64,000 bases of DNA from positions 62,001 through 126,000 of the forward strand of contig NZ_AUHJ01000003.1 in NCBI RefSeq assembly GCF_000423125.1, in the 5' to 3' direction. Position 1 is the first letter of the stretch, and the number at the start of each line of letters is the position of its first letter. Below, in pieces: positions 23,200-31,287 of this stretch. The notes under the pieces are model-generated. The model did no database searches, was not told the DNA's origin, and saw only the letters and a program-made list of their open reading frames with translations. A program made the translations under genes and the position numbers. This DNA comes from Haliea salexigens DSM 19537 (GTDB taxonomy: Bacteria; Pseudomonadota; Gammaproteobacteria; Pseudomonadales; Halieaceae).

Positions 23200-23595
23200 T
23201 TACTCACCGATCACTCGTCTCAGGTGCGTAAAGGGTTTTCTGGCGTCATTTGGGGGAGCAAGCTCAGAGTGTTCGCTTATGTGTGAGCTGCCAGGTGACC
23301 GCGCAGCATGATCGAGCATCGTCTCGGTTGTTCGCGGCTGGACGGAACCCGCTCCGCGACTTCCGTTTATCTGGGTGGATGTACACGGCTGGCTCATAGG
23401 AATTGTGTGTGCCGGCAGCGCTTGCTCAGATCTGATGGCCTGACACTCGCTTCGAAATCCCAGCAGCAACAGCTGCCGCAACCACTCGTTTTGTCTGCTG
23501 TTAGGCAGGCGGCGTAGACGCTGAAGCACCATCGCTTCGAGTGGAATTCGCGTATCGAGCGAGATGACGAGCTGCTGAAGCGTGCTGGTGGCCAC
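23200..23595 (-). CDS. Small protein upstream of parM, ParR-like candidate
   Basis: 131 residues from a GTG start, 5 nt after the PFL_4669 stop. The N-terminal 50 residues (VISLDTRIPLEAMVL, LRRLPNSRQNEWLRQLLLLG) suggest a ribbon-helix-helix domain as in ParR/StbB adaptors. The C-terminal half is polar and low-complexity. I do not recognise a named family. The place directly upstream of parM and the size are as expected for a ParR partner; identification is by context. No centromere-like repeat array was found next to it. Confidence 0.55.
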   Translation of the reverse strand: MATSTLQQLVISLDTRIPLEAMVLQRLRRLPNSRQNEWLRQLLLLGFRSECQAIRSEQALPAHTIPMSQPCTSTQINGSRGAGSVQPRTTETMLDHAARSPGSSHISEHSELAPPNDARKPFTHLRRVIGE

Positions 23596-23600
23596 GGCGG

Positions 23601-24341
23601 TCAGGCCTCGTCAGAATCTGCGATGGCGTTGCTATTCAGCTGCTGAATTGCCAGGGGACGCAGAGACGGCAACCGCTCGCCATTGAGGATGTCCGGGGGA
23701 ATCTCGCCCATCCGCTCTCTCGCTTTGATGGCTGCCGGTGTTCCTTGCCGGATATCGGAGCGACGAACGTCCAGGCAGTGATACCCCTGGGGCAACGCAA
23801 ACACCCGGCGCACCCATCGCCCACTACCCGACACCTGCTCAATGAGGTCAGTGGGCATGTCGAGACCTAAGTAATGCAACGTCATGTCTGCGCACATCAA
23901 CCGGTCGTACTCACCCAGCAACTGTGCAGCGCGGAAGGCGTAGGGATTGGCGAACTGTAACGATACGCGCTGTGGTCGACTCGATTGTGCGACGCTGAAT
24001 TCGAGAGCACTGTTGGATTCAGTGATAAGGGCGTCCATCCTTTGCTGCAATCCCTGCAGCTGTGCGCGGATATCGGCAACGCCCTCTTCCACTTTGAGCA
24101 ACCACCAGTCGGCATAAGGGTCGTCGAAGCGGACGGCCTGCCATAGCGACTTCAGCCGATCTGCAAAACCGATCAATCCCATAATGGCAGGCTTGCCATC
24201 GGCTGCACGGCGGCCGCGGATCAGGCTCTGGGCCTGATAGGTCTGAATCGTCAACCAAACTTCACCCTGCAGGGAGCCTGGCACTGACTCGTTTTGATTT
24301 TCGGCTGTACTCTCGTGTGACTGCTGTGCATCTGAATTCAT
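23601..24341 (-). CDS. ICE protein, TIGR03761 (PFL_4669) family
   Basis: 246 residues. Start: the ATG at 24341 has GGGA 9 nt upstream; the ATG at 24350 is too close to it. Hallmarks are VWLTIQTYQAQSLIRGRR, FADRLKSLWQAVRFDDPYAD and CADMTLHYLGLDMPTDL. This family is nearly exclusive to PFGI-1-class elements, located among replication and maintenance genes, function unknown. The C-terminus is polar. It is separated by 187 bp from the upstream STY4528 gene, a gap that shows no further gene. Confidence 0.86.
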   Translation of the reverse strand: MNSDAQQSHESTAENQNESVPGSLQGEVWLTIQTYQAQSLIRGRRAADGKPAIMGLIGFADRLKSLWQAVRFDDPYADWWLLKVEEGVADIRAQLQGLQQRMDALITESNSALEFSVAQSSRPQRVSLQFANPYAFRAAQLLGEYDRLMCADMTLHYLGLDMPTDLIEQVSGSGRWVRRVFALPQGYHCLDVRRSDIRQGTPAAIKARERMGEIPPDILNGERLPSLRPLAIQQLNSNAIADSDEA

Positions 24342-24528
24342 TTGCGTCATTCCCTTCAAGGTCAACTCTGACGTTCTATGAATCCACGAATGGGAAAATG
24401 ACACCACGGAATATCCATCCGACTGATGCAGTGTTTTGTGTTGTTGCGATCAGATGGTTCCAGTGGAAACAGTGCAGGGAAGTAACGACGGAGGGGTGTC
24501 ACATCGTGTGTGATAACGGGCGGTCGCG

Positions 24529-25785
24529 CTATTTATCCATATTCAATGATGCTCGTAACTTGGCCAGCTGCTCACGCCCATAGGCTTGGTTTCGTGCTCG
24601 CTCTTCAGCCGCTTTGCTTTTCTGTTCTTCGTTTTCTGGCGGCGGGACGTGAAGTACCCGATCTTGTCTTGCCTCGGCCACCTTGATCCCGAGGTTGGGC
24701 ACAAATTCGCCTTGTTGTGCCGCCTTGCAGAGCGAATGCAAGAACCGCAGCTCGTCATAAACCGGCTTCATGCCTTTTTGCTCAGACTCCAGACGACCCT
24801 GAAGTTCGTCGAGCACCAACTGCCGATCATCAGGATCGATCATGGCAAGATACCTGTCCGCCAGGTGTTTCTGGTTATCCGACAAGCGCGGCGGATAAAT
24901 CAGCGCTCGCTCTGTTGCCGACGGGACTGATGGATTGGATTCAGAAAATGTTTTCTCTTCATGGTTTGTATTTTGTGTAGTGGTTGTTGTAGTTGTTTTT
25001 TTATAATGACTACTACAACGACTACTGTAGTGTTCCTTAGCCTCCGCCTTTGAATTTTGGTCCTGGACGGATTGTGCTGATGCGCTGGCCTCGGATGAAT
25101 TTTTCAGTTTCCCAATGGTCGCGGCGTGAAAGGTAAAATAACGACCGCTTTTGCTGTGGTTTCCGCTGGAATCCGACAATTGTTGGGCGGCCTGCAGTCG
25201 ACGCTCAATAGTTGACTCCTTCCGTCCTAACGACTCACCTTCCTGAATATCCTTATCCAGACTCTCCAACACAGCTTGCGCCACGCGCCGGACGCGGGCG
25301 TGATGATGTTCCTGGGATTGGGTGACGAATGCCATATAAGCCTCATCCAGGTACAGGGCATCGACCAGAGGCAGGGGTTCATCGTGAAGACTGTAGACAT
25401 TGCCGGTGAAACGGCCGCTTTTTTGACGCACTCTGGCGCACAGCGTGAGCCAACGCGTCAAGCGCAGAATGGCAATAGCACGAGAGACAGTGGAGGTTGA
25501 GGAAACGTTAGTTTTAGCCGCAATGGTATCGTAATCGGGAAACGCCGTTCGTCCTCCAGTCTCTCTGGCATGGAGCATGATAACCATCCATACCAGTTTA
25601 TCGACGGGTTCCAACACCGGGTCCTGGATGACCATGACCGGCACGGCCTGATGCCAATTCCCCATGAACAACATGGCATCCGGTAACGATGGATCACTCT
25701 GGGCACGAACCTTGGCAACAGTTGCCTTGATTAAAGCGTCGAGAGCAACAGTTTCTGGTCGCAGCGCATCCGCTTCATGGGCCAT
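24529..25785 (-). CDS. STY4528-family ICE replication initiator
   Basis: 418 residues from the ATG at 25785, which overlaps the DUF2857 gene by 11 nt. The N-terminal third contains a winged-helix (LVWMVIMLHARETGGRT, TIAAKTNVSSTSTVSRAIAIL, LTRWLTLC), typical of plasmid Rep/STY4528 proteins. The middle is low-complexity (Ser/Thr-rich, with a seven-threonine run). The C-terminus is helical (RYLAMIDPDDRQLVLDEL). The family is annotated with pathogenicity-island/ICE replication. Origin iterons were not found. The threonine-coding region forms a 17-bp hairpin (24977-25025). Confidence 0.84.
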   Translation of the reverse strand: MAHEADALRPETVALDALIKATVAKVRAQSDPSLPDAMLFMGNWHQAVPVMVIQDPVLEPVDKLVWMVIMLHARETGGRTAFPDYDTIAAKTNVSSTSTVSRAIAILRLTRWLTLCARVRQKSGRFTGNVYSLHDEPLPLVDALYLDEAYMAFVTQSQEHHHARVRRVAQAVLESLDKDIQEGESLGRKESTIERRLQAAQQLSDSSGNHSKSGRYFTFHAATIGKLKNSSEASASAQSVQDQNSKAEAKEHYSSRCSSHYKKTTTTTTTQNTNHEEKTFSESNPSVPSATERALIYPPRLSDNQKHLADRYLAMIDPDDRQLVLDELQGRLESEQKGMKPVYDELRFLHSLCKAAQQGEFVPNLGIKVAEARQDRVLHVPPPENEEQKSKAAEERARNQAYGREQLAKLRASLNMDK

Positions 25786-26377
25786 TCTCGACAACCCGCC
25801 CGGACGTCGCGGCACTGCTTCCCTCACCGTAGGTTTCCCAACGCTGCACCAGCGCCCAAATCGATCGCAATCCAATGCCTGTCTGTTGCTGTAGGTCGAG
25901 ATAGTCCTCTGCAGTTAATGTAGATTTGTCATCCGCCTGTACCTTATCCTGCCAGGCATACCAGAGCGCGTGGGTATCGGTTTCATTCAGTTCGGGAGGC
26001 CTGCCCACGGCCGGCGCCAGCGTCAACAATCGGCGCCATCGCGTGTACTCCCGAGAACTCACACCAAACAGCTGCTGCATCATCTCTAACGGTGCGTCCG
26101 CGACCAGCAATGTTCGCTGCAGATCCTCAGATTCCCGCTGATGACGCAGGTGATCGAGCATCGGCCAAAAAACATCACGATTGAGACCAATCTGCAGACA
26201 GTGCACACGCAGTGCATCGGCCCGATAGAGATCGGCCAGATTCATCTCTTTCAGGGCGTCCAGTTCTTTGGGGCCAAAGTTCATGGCGCGCAATGCCTGC
26301 TGATCCCCCTCTGCCAGACATCGCATGGCGTACAACAGCACGGCGGTGGTGAGGTCGGCTTCCTTATTGGACGACAC
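25775..26377 (-). CDS. DUF2857 family ICE protein (STY4526-like)
   Basis: 200 residues. Start: GTG at 26377, with AAGGAGG 8 nt upstream; the GTG at 26386 would abut that site. The fold is all-helical, with LLYAMRCLAEGDQQALRAMNF, LFGVSSREYTRWRRLL (a likely helix-turn-helix) and GIGLRSIWALVQRWE. It matches DUF2857, located between ParB and STY4528 as in other PFGI-1/SPI-7 elements. It overlaps both neighbours, so the three are translationally coupled. Function unknown; a DNA-binding role in maintenance is likely. Confidence 0.86.
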   Translation of the reverse strand: MSSNKEADLTTAVLLYAMRCLAEGDQQALRAMNFGPKELDALKEMNLADLYRADALRVHCLQIGLNRDVFWPMLDHLRHQRESEDLQRTLLVADAPLEMMQQLFGVSSREYTRWRRLLTLAPAVGRPPELNETDTHALWYAWQDKVQADDKSTLTAEDYLDLQQQTGIGLRSIWALVQRWETYGEGSSAATSGRVVENGP

Positions 26378-27881
26378 CGCTTTCACCTCCTTGTTGCGCC
26401 CAAAGCTCGACCCCGGTATCGAAGGCTAACCGTTTAATGCTCCGGTAGGACTCCATCATTTGCAGCAAACGCTGCCAGTCTGGCGGGTTCAATTGTTGCC
26501 AGAGCTGGCTGTTGAGATGGCCGGGATCAGGCGTCCAGACACTGCCAAAGAGCAGACCGGCATCATGGGATGCCAAGGCCTGGTATAGGGGCGAGTCTTT
26601 ATCCAGGTAGGCCAGGACAATGTTCGTGGGAGCGACGGTCAACTCTGAGCTCGCAGCCAACTGCCACCAGAGTGCGGACACTAAATCCAGCATGTCCTGG
26701 TCAAGGGATTCCCGCAGCTCCGGTGAAGGCACATCAATCAGCAGAAAGCCCAAGCCCTGATCCGGCAGACGAATGACTGTCTCGTGCAGACCGTGGGATG
26801 TCGCCAGGGTTACTGCGCAGTCCCACAACTGGCTCCGCAAAACTTCAAGATTTCTTTGCTGACCGCCTTTTTGGGCATTCGGCGCAGAGGTCAACTCTGC
26901 CGCCGTGCTGTGTTGGTCTTTGCTTTTGTCATGACCACTCGTCGGTGAATCGATGTCAGCGGGCTGCTTTTCCAATGTCATCGTATTCGATAACGGTCCA
27001 CTATCAGAATGCTCCGGGTGTTCCGAGTCCCTGTCCGCCCCCGGCTCTGTATCCTCTTCGGTATGAGCGGGAAGGCTGAATGCGCGGCCCGATAGTTGCG
27101 CCTCCATCTCCAGATGAATCACTTGGCGATTCAGTTCGGACTCCACGGCGATCTCATTTTCCAATGCATCGCGCAGTGGCTGAATGTCCCATTCGGCGCC
27201 ATCATGACGGCGACACAACTCGGCAAAGATCGCATCGAAGACGGTGTTATCCCCCAATTGGCGACGATCCCAGATCGCTCGGGCAGCGCGTTCAAGGGCT
27301 CGGATCTTTTCCACCTGTGGCCGACCCAATCCGGCAGCCAAGGCTTTTGGCATCAATGGCCACAAGGTCTCAACGGCATATCCCATTTTGGAAATCATGC
27401 TGTGGCTGAGCCCGAAACCTCGCTCTCTGAACAACTCTTCCAGTTGGCGCTGAGACAGGCTCTCAACCTCCATCTCGCTTTCGAGGAGATTCTTTGCTTC
27501 GAATACTGCCAACGCTTTATCAATGAAAGGCAAACCGCCGCGCAATTCGTTTTCGCGGAGGTGGGCAAAAAGTACATTGGACTCCTGCGACCAGGGCTTG
27601 ACGACGCAATCGATCCAGCGAAATCGCTCATCGCCCGTTTCATCCAAGAGCTCTTTCAGTATCCTCAGCCGAGTATTTCCACCACTGTGAAGTACATAGC
27701 CTATAGTCCCCGGCTCCTGTGATAGCACCAATGGTTGATCTAGGCCTTCAGCCTGGATCGACGCCTTTATTCGATCATATTCCGGGTTCTGCTGCCGGCG
27801 GGGATTGCGGGAGTAATGGTGGATACGAGTGACGTCTACACGGGTGATCTCGTGGACGGATGGCGATCTCTCAGGCGTCAT
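26364..27881 (-). CDS. parB: ParB-family ICE partition protein (TIGR03764)
   Basis: 505 residues from the ATG at 27881, which overlaps the preceding gene by 11 nt. The N-terminal ParB/sulfiredoxin-like domain has VDVTRIHHYSRNPRR, YVLHSGGNTRLRILKEL and LFAHLRENELRGGL. A helix-turn-helix region (LSQRQLEELFRERGFGLSHS) and a long, partly disordered C-terminal half follow. The length and order fit TIGR03764 (PFGI-1 class). The usual partner parA is absent upstream; the Cro-like repressor gene occupies that place instead. Confidence 0.9.
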   Translation of the reverse strand: MTPERSPSVHEITRVDVTRIHHYSRNPRRQQNPEYDRIKASIQAEGLDQPLVLSQEPGTIGYVLHSGGNTRLRILKELLDETGDERFRWIDCVVKPWSQESNVLFAHLRENELRGGLPFIDKALAVFEAKNLLESEMEVESLSQRQLEELFRERGFGLSHSMISKMGYAVETLWPLMPKALAAGLGRPQVEKIRALERAARAIWDRRQLGDNTVFDAIFAELCRRHDGAEWDIQPLRDALENEIAVESELNRQVIHLEMEAQLSGRAFSLPAHTEEDTEPGADRDSEHPEHSDSGPLSNTMTLEKQPADIDSPTSGHDKSKDQHSTAAELTSAPNAQKGGQQRNLEVLRSQLWDCAVTLATSHGLHETVIRLPDQGLGFLLIDVPSPELRESLDQDMLDLVSALWWQLAASSELTVAPTNIVLAYLDKDSPLYQALASHDAGLLFGSVWTPDPGHLNSQLWQQLNPPDWQRLLQMMESYRSIKRLAFDTGVELWAQQGGESGVVQ

Positions 27882-28158
27882 CGTTACCACCTGCTTCTTG
27901 TGCACCCGATTCAGGCACGACGCCGTAGAAAATCTCTGGATGTCGAACCATGCTCGCCCGAGGCACAGGCTCCAGTCGACCATCCGAAAGGTCCGCCACA
28001 GTACGGGTGTAATGCTCGATTTGCGTCGCCATCAATGGGCTGGCATATCGATGCTGGCCGGCAATCTGATACAAGTAAGAGACTGAGTCGCCACACGCCG
28101 CAGCGACGTCGGCCCGCTCCCGCTTGGTTGCCATCTTGAGGAAATCCTTTAGCTCCAT
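27871..28158 (-). CDS. Cro-like/YdaS-type transcriptional regulator
   Basis: 95 residues from the ATG at 28158 (MELKDFLKMATKRERADVA), the start that best fits YdaS/Cro-like proteins; in-frame ATGs at 28170 and 28188 are alternatives. The helix-turn-helix is ADVAAACGDSVSYLYQIAG, followed by MATQIEHYT and a polar tail. It is divergent from the CI-like gene at 28254, making a Cro/CI-style switch at the head of the parB operon. No ribosome-binding site is evident, so a leaderless message is possible. Confidence 0.75.
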   Translation of the reverse strand: MELKDFLKMATKRERADVAAACGDSVSYLYQIAGQHRYASPLMATQIEHYTRTVADLSDGRLEPVPRASMVRHPEIFYGVVPESGAQEAGGNDDA

Positions 28159-28212
28159 GCGCAGAAACATTAGCACCGTGCGAATCATTGAACAACGCGC
28201 AATCGCCGCTTT

Positions 28213-28264
28213 TTGTTTATCACTCTGCTAAAAATTATGCTAAAGTGTTTCGCATGACGCTAAA
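28213..28264 (+). promoter_or_regulatory. Promoter and TTAGC/GCTAA boxes of the CI-like gene
   Basis: -35 TTGTTT (28213-28218), 17-bp spacer, -10 TATGCT (28236-28241). TGCTAAA occurs at 28226-28232 and 28238-28244 (12-bp period) and CGCTAAA at 28258-28264. The predicted start of transcription is about 6 nt from the ATG at 28254, so the message would be nearly leaderless, as for lambda cI from its maintenance promoter. Confidence 0.55.
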
Positions 28265-28928
28265 ACTTAACCAGATCCGGCTCCACAATCTTGAGGTTCT
28301 GATTGCCGAAGCGGGGTCAGCTGCCAAGTTGGCGCGCGAGGCTGGGACCAATAGCTCCTACCTCAGTCAGGTGCGCAACCAGCTGCCGACCAAAAAAGGA
28401 ACGCCCCGCTCTATTGGAGATGAGCTGGCGGAGAAACTGGAAAAAGCCATGAATAAAGACCAAGGATGGATGGATACCCCCCATGGAGACGGGGCAAGAC
28501 AAGAGGAACACAACGCCCACGACGGCCCGGATTTGCGCAGTCTCCACCCGCTGATATCCTGGGTTCAAGCGGGAAACTGGTATGAGATTTCTGAAAGTTT
28601 CGTGCCGGCCTACGGTTCAGAACTTTTACCCTGCCCGGTGTGCTGTAGTCCTGAATCCTTTGTACTTAGGGTCCGCGGCAGCAGTATGGAACCCAAATTT
28701 CATGAGGGCGACCTGATTTTTGTTGACCCCAATGTTTCACCTGACCACGGCAAGTACGTGGTTGTTCGACTCGATGAATCCAATGAAGCCACGTTCAAGC
28801 AGTTAATTATTGAAGAGGGCAAGCAGTACCTGAAGGCGCTCAACCCTGACTGGCCGAATCGCATTATCGAAGTGGATGAAGAAGCGACAATCTGTGGAGT
28901 CATTGTCTTCAAGGGGGAGGTAGTCTGA
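28254..28928 (+). CDS. CI/LexA-like repressor with S24 autopeptidase
   Basis: 224 residues from the ATG at 28254; a longer frame to 28188 would include the promoter. The N-terminal DNA-binding domain has AGSAAKLAREAGTNSSYLSQV. The C-terminal S24 domain has the cleavage site Ala106-Gly107 (SWVQAGNW), catalytic Ser144 (RGSSMEP) and Lys182 (ATFKQLI). This is the design of RecA-stimulated phage and ICE repressors, so DNA damage probably derepresses the element. It is divergent from the Cro-like gene and followed by two AlpA-like genes. All catalytic residues are present. Confidence 0.9.
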   Translation: MTLKLNQIRLHNLEVLIAEAGSAAKLAREAGTNSSYLSQVRNQLPTKKGTPRSIGDELAEKLEKAMNKDQGWMDTPHGDGARQEEHNAHDGPDLRSLHPLISWVQAGNWYEISESFVPAYGSELLPCPVCCSPESFVLRVRGSSMEPKFHEGDLIFVDPNVSPDHGKYVVVRLDESNEATFKQLIIEEGKQYLKALNPDWPNRIIEVDEEATICGVIVFKGEVV

Positions 28929-28974
28929 ATACTGATCGTAGACTTAACCGCCTACACCAAAAGATGACAAGAGA

Positions 28975-29238
28975 ATGATTTGTATAGACAGCACGCAAAA
29001 GATAACAACCTTGATTAACCGAGAAACATTGTTGGCAATGATACCGCTTTCAGACCGCGCCATTTACAACATGGAAAAACGTGGAGAATTTCCCCGCCGT
29101 ATCGTTTTAACAAGCCGCAAGGTGGTCTGGGATTTAGCTGATGTAGAGCAATGGATCGAGGAACGAAAGCAGTCCAGCGATAAAGCCACCAGACCGGCCT
29201 CTACTGCCACATCAGAAATCCCATGCTTAACAAAGTGA
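28975..29238 (+). CDS. AlpA-family regulator/excisionase-like protein
   Basis: 87 residues. A MerR-like winged helix: LINRETLLAMIPLSDRAIYN, MEKRGEFPRRIVLTSRKVVW, LADVEQWIEER, all typical of AlpA proteins, which activate integrase genes or act as excision factors. It starts 46 nt after the CI-like gene on the same strand. The C-terminal tail is short and polar. Confidence 0.85.
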   Translation: MICIDSTQKITTLINRETLLAMIPLSDRAIYNMEKRGEFPRRIVLTSRKVVWDLADVEQWIEERKQSSDKATRPASTATSEIPCLTK

Positions 29239-29370
29239 CGGCTTTCACAAAGGCCATGTTTAGCTCCCTGATAAAAAGATAGCTTGGATTCTAGCTTGTA
29301 ATAACAATTAGCTTAATGCTAATGTTTTTACAGACTAACATGAGCTTCTGACTCTTTCGGGAACTAAAAT
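29239..29370 (+). promoter_or_regulatory. Control region of the second AlpA-like gene with TAGC repeats
   Basis: TTTAGCTCC (29259-29267), TAGCTT at 29280, 29292 and 29309, and the inverted repeat ATTAGC/GCTAAT (29308-29324) crowd this 132-bp gap. TTTAGCTCC and the 11-mer TGCTAATGTTT also occur in or near the Cro/CI control region (28148-28175), which suggests a shared regulator. Confidence 0.45.
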
Positions 29371-29595
29371 ATGAACGACAGCGCAGCGGTTATTTACGAC
29401 CGCGAACTTACAACTAAAGAGGCGGCTTCGCTACTAGGCTTATCACCCAGCACACTGCGAAAATGGCGCTGTACAGGAGAGCGTCCAGAATTGCCGTGGT
29501 GTAAGCGGTTTCGAAAGGTTTTCTACCTGGAATCCGAAGTTATCCTTTTCAAGAAACAAAATACAACATCCAATTGTGAAGAAACTTACGTCTAG
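29371..29595 (+). CDS. Helix-turn-helix excisionase-like protein (HTH_17)
   Basis: 74 residues. DRELTTKEAASLLGLSPSTLRKWR, then RFRKVFYLESEVILFKK: a MerR/excisionase winged helix. It is the gene closest to the integrase, convergent with it, separated by 110 bp. A role as recombination directionality factor fits size and place. It differs from the AlpA-like gene upstream, so the element has two candidates for this role. Confidence 0.82.
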   Translation: MNDSAAVIYDRELTTKEAASLLGLSPSTLRKWRCTGERPELPWCKRFRKVFYLESEVILFKKQNTTSNCEETYV

Positions 29596-29705
29596 CCGTT
29601 ATTTCAACTATCCAGCTTCATATCTGTTAGCGTTTATCGGGCTTGTCTAGATTCGCTAGTCACTCATTCCCAATTTAGAACGCCCTAGAATTTTGGTTTA
29701 GCAAC

Positions 29706-31067
29706 TTACCAAGCAGCTGTTAGCTCTTTCATTAGATCCAAACAGGATTTTCCAATCATATAATCAGCGACCTTCTGACTAGCCTCTCGTAGTTTTGTCA
29801 TGGATGGATGAATATAGTGTGCATCCACACCTTCCCGGGCATGACTCAACAGCTCATCAATAAGGATTGGACTGATCTCCAATTCGGCCCCGATAGATTT
29901 GTAGGTTCGGCGCAAATCATGATTAGTGACAGATACCCCAGATACCTCCTTGACGATCTTTCTGACATCTTTTGTATCCCTGTAATGCCCGCTGCCAGTA
30001 ATTCCCGGAAATAAATACTCCGTCTGTTCAGGCAAATTTGCCAATCGATTACGAACAATCGCTTCCGTGGCGGAGTTCAGGGGTAATTCCGCCTGCTTTC
30101 CGCCTTTCTTGATAATTTTGAAAGTATGCCTGTTAAGATCAATATCAGCGATTCGGATAGTCATAGTACCCATCAGCCTTACACCAGAGAACAACATAAA
30201 TAGCAAAGCGTCCCGTCCATTGCGAAAGGCCGAAGTGTGATCATGCTCCCGGAGCCCTAGCACCGCTCTGAGATAGGGTTTGAAGTCGCTGTCATCCAGG
30301 CGTTCTGTGCGACGGTTAGAGCGGTTAATGTTAACGCCTAGCTGTTTCATCGCTCGACTAACCGGGTTTCGGATAAAAAGGTCAGACTCATCATATTTCG
30401 CCTGAGCCCAATTCCATACCGACCTCAAAATACGCATTGCATTATGTAGCTGGGTTTCGCCCTTACCTACTTGCTGGAGATATACGGCCTTTACCTGCTC
30501 TGCCGATATGCGGTAAAGATGCTCATCTAGTAAGTCCGCCAACAAAACCTCACATTTGTTTTTGATATCGATCAGGTAACGGTCACCGGGGCGCCTCTCC
30601 GCGACAAAACCATCAGGCAAAAACTCCCCGTCCTTACCTGTCGGCGACCCAAAGATCATATCTCTGAACGTTCGCTTAGCCTCGGATAGTTGTTGCTCAT
30701 TTGCTTGCTCAGCAGCCAGCTGTTGAGCAAGCAAATGAGGATCGCGTCCCTCTTGTATTTCCAGGAACAGGCTATCTGCTTTTTGTCTCAGTTCTGAAAT
30801 CGGAACTTGTGCATTTCTCGCTTCACCAACCTTCATGATTTGCCGCTTATACAACTTACTTTTTTGCTGTCCGCGAATACGAATCCTTTCGTATAGACAG
30901 AACGCACTGTCTGAATACGATTGACTGGGTCTGATTCTTATCGCCAGATGGCTGGCATTGTCGTAAAGGTAGGATTCTTTTGTAAATTCACCGTTATTAA
31001 TTCGGCGCTCAATAACGGTTAAGGTCGGCTTGCTAAACTTGACCCTGTTCTCTGATGATCTTCCCAT
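29706..31067 (-). CDS. int: ICE tyrosine integrase
   Basis: 453 residues from the ATG at 31067 (AAGGAG about 9 nt upstream; an in-frame start at 31163 lacks one). An N-terminal arm-binding domain (residues 1-90), a core-binding region (TFRDMIFGSP to NPVSRAMKQL) and a catalytic domain follow. Catalytic residues are Arg in FSGVRLMGTM, HDLRR for H-x-x-R, and LLSHAREGVDAHYIH with His and the Tyr nucleophile. It reads away from the att site 220 bp to its right. It is probably specific for tRNA-Leu (CAA). A perfect 16-bp inverted repeat lies inside the gene (30696-30739). Confidence 0.93.
   Translation of the reverse strand: MGRSSENRVKFSKPTLTVIERRINNGEFTKESYLYDNASHLAIRIRPSQSYSDSAFCLYERIRIRGQQKSKLYKRQIMKVGEARNAQVPISELRQKADSLFLEIQEGRDPHLLAQQLAAEQANEQQLSEAKRTFRDMIFGSPTGKDGEFLPDGFVAERRPGDRYLIDIKNKCEVLLADLLDEHLYRISAEQVKAVYLQQVGKGETQLHNAMRILRSVWNWAQAKYDESDLFIRNPVSRAMKQLGVNINRSNRRTERLDDSDFKPYLRAVLGLREHDHTSAFRNGRDALLFMLFSGVRLMGTMTIRIADIDLNRHTFKIIKKGGKQAELPLNSATEAIVRNRLANLPEQTEYLFPGITGSGHYRDTKDVRKIVKEVSGVSVTNHDLRRTYKSIGAELEISPILIDELLSHAREGVDAHYIHPSMTKLREASQKVADYMIGKSCLDLMKELTAAW
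30696..30739. repeat. Perfect 16-bp inverted repeat inside int
   Basis: CTCATTTGCTTGCTCA (30696-30711) and its exact complement (30724-30739) flank a 12-nt loop. It encodes the LLAQQLAAEQANE stretch of the integrase linker. An RNA hairpin of this strength inside a coding region is uncommon. Confidence 0.8.
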
Positions 31068-31287
31068 GAACAAGAACTCCTTTTCAGGCGATGGTAAGGT
31101 TAAATCTGGGATACACCTGGGATACAAAACAGCGTAATTTTTGTATCCCAGAGGAAATATCAAGTAACAGTGAAAATTGAAGAACCAAGAAAGAATAAAG
31201 GATTAAATACTAATATATCAACAACATGGGTATCATAAATCAACTTTTAGGAGCATCAATTAACACTGAGAAATGATTATACGAGAA

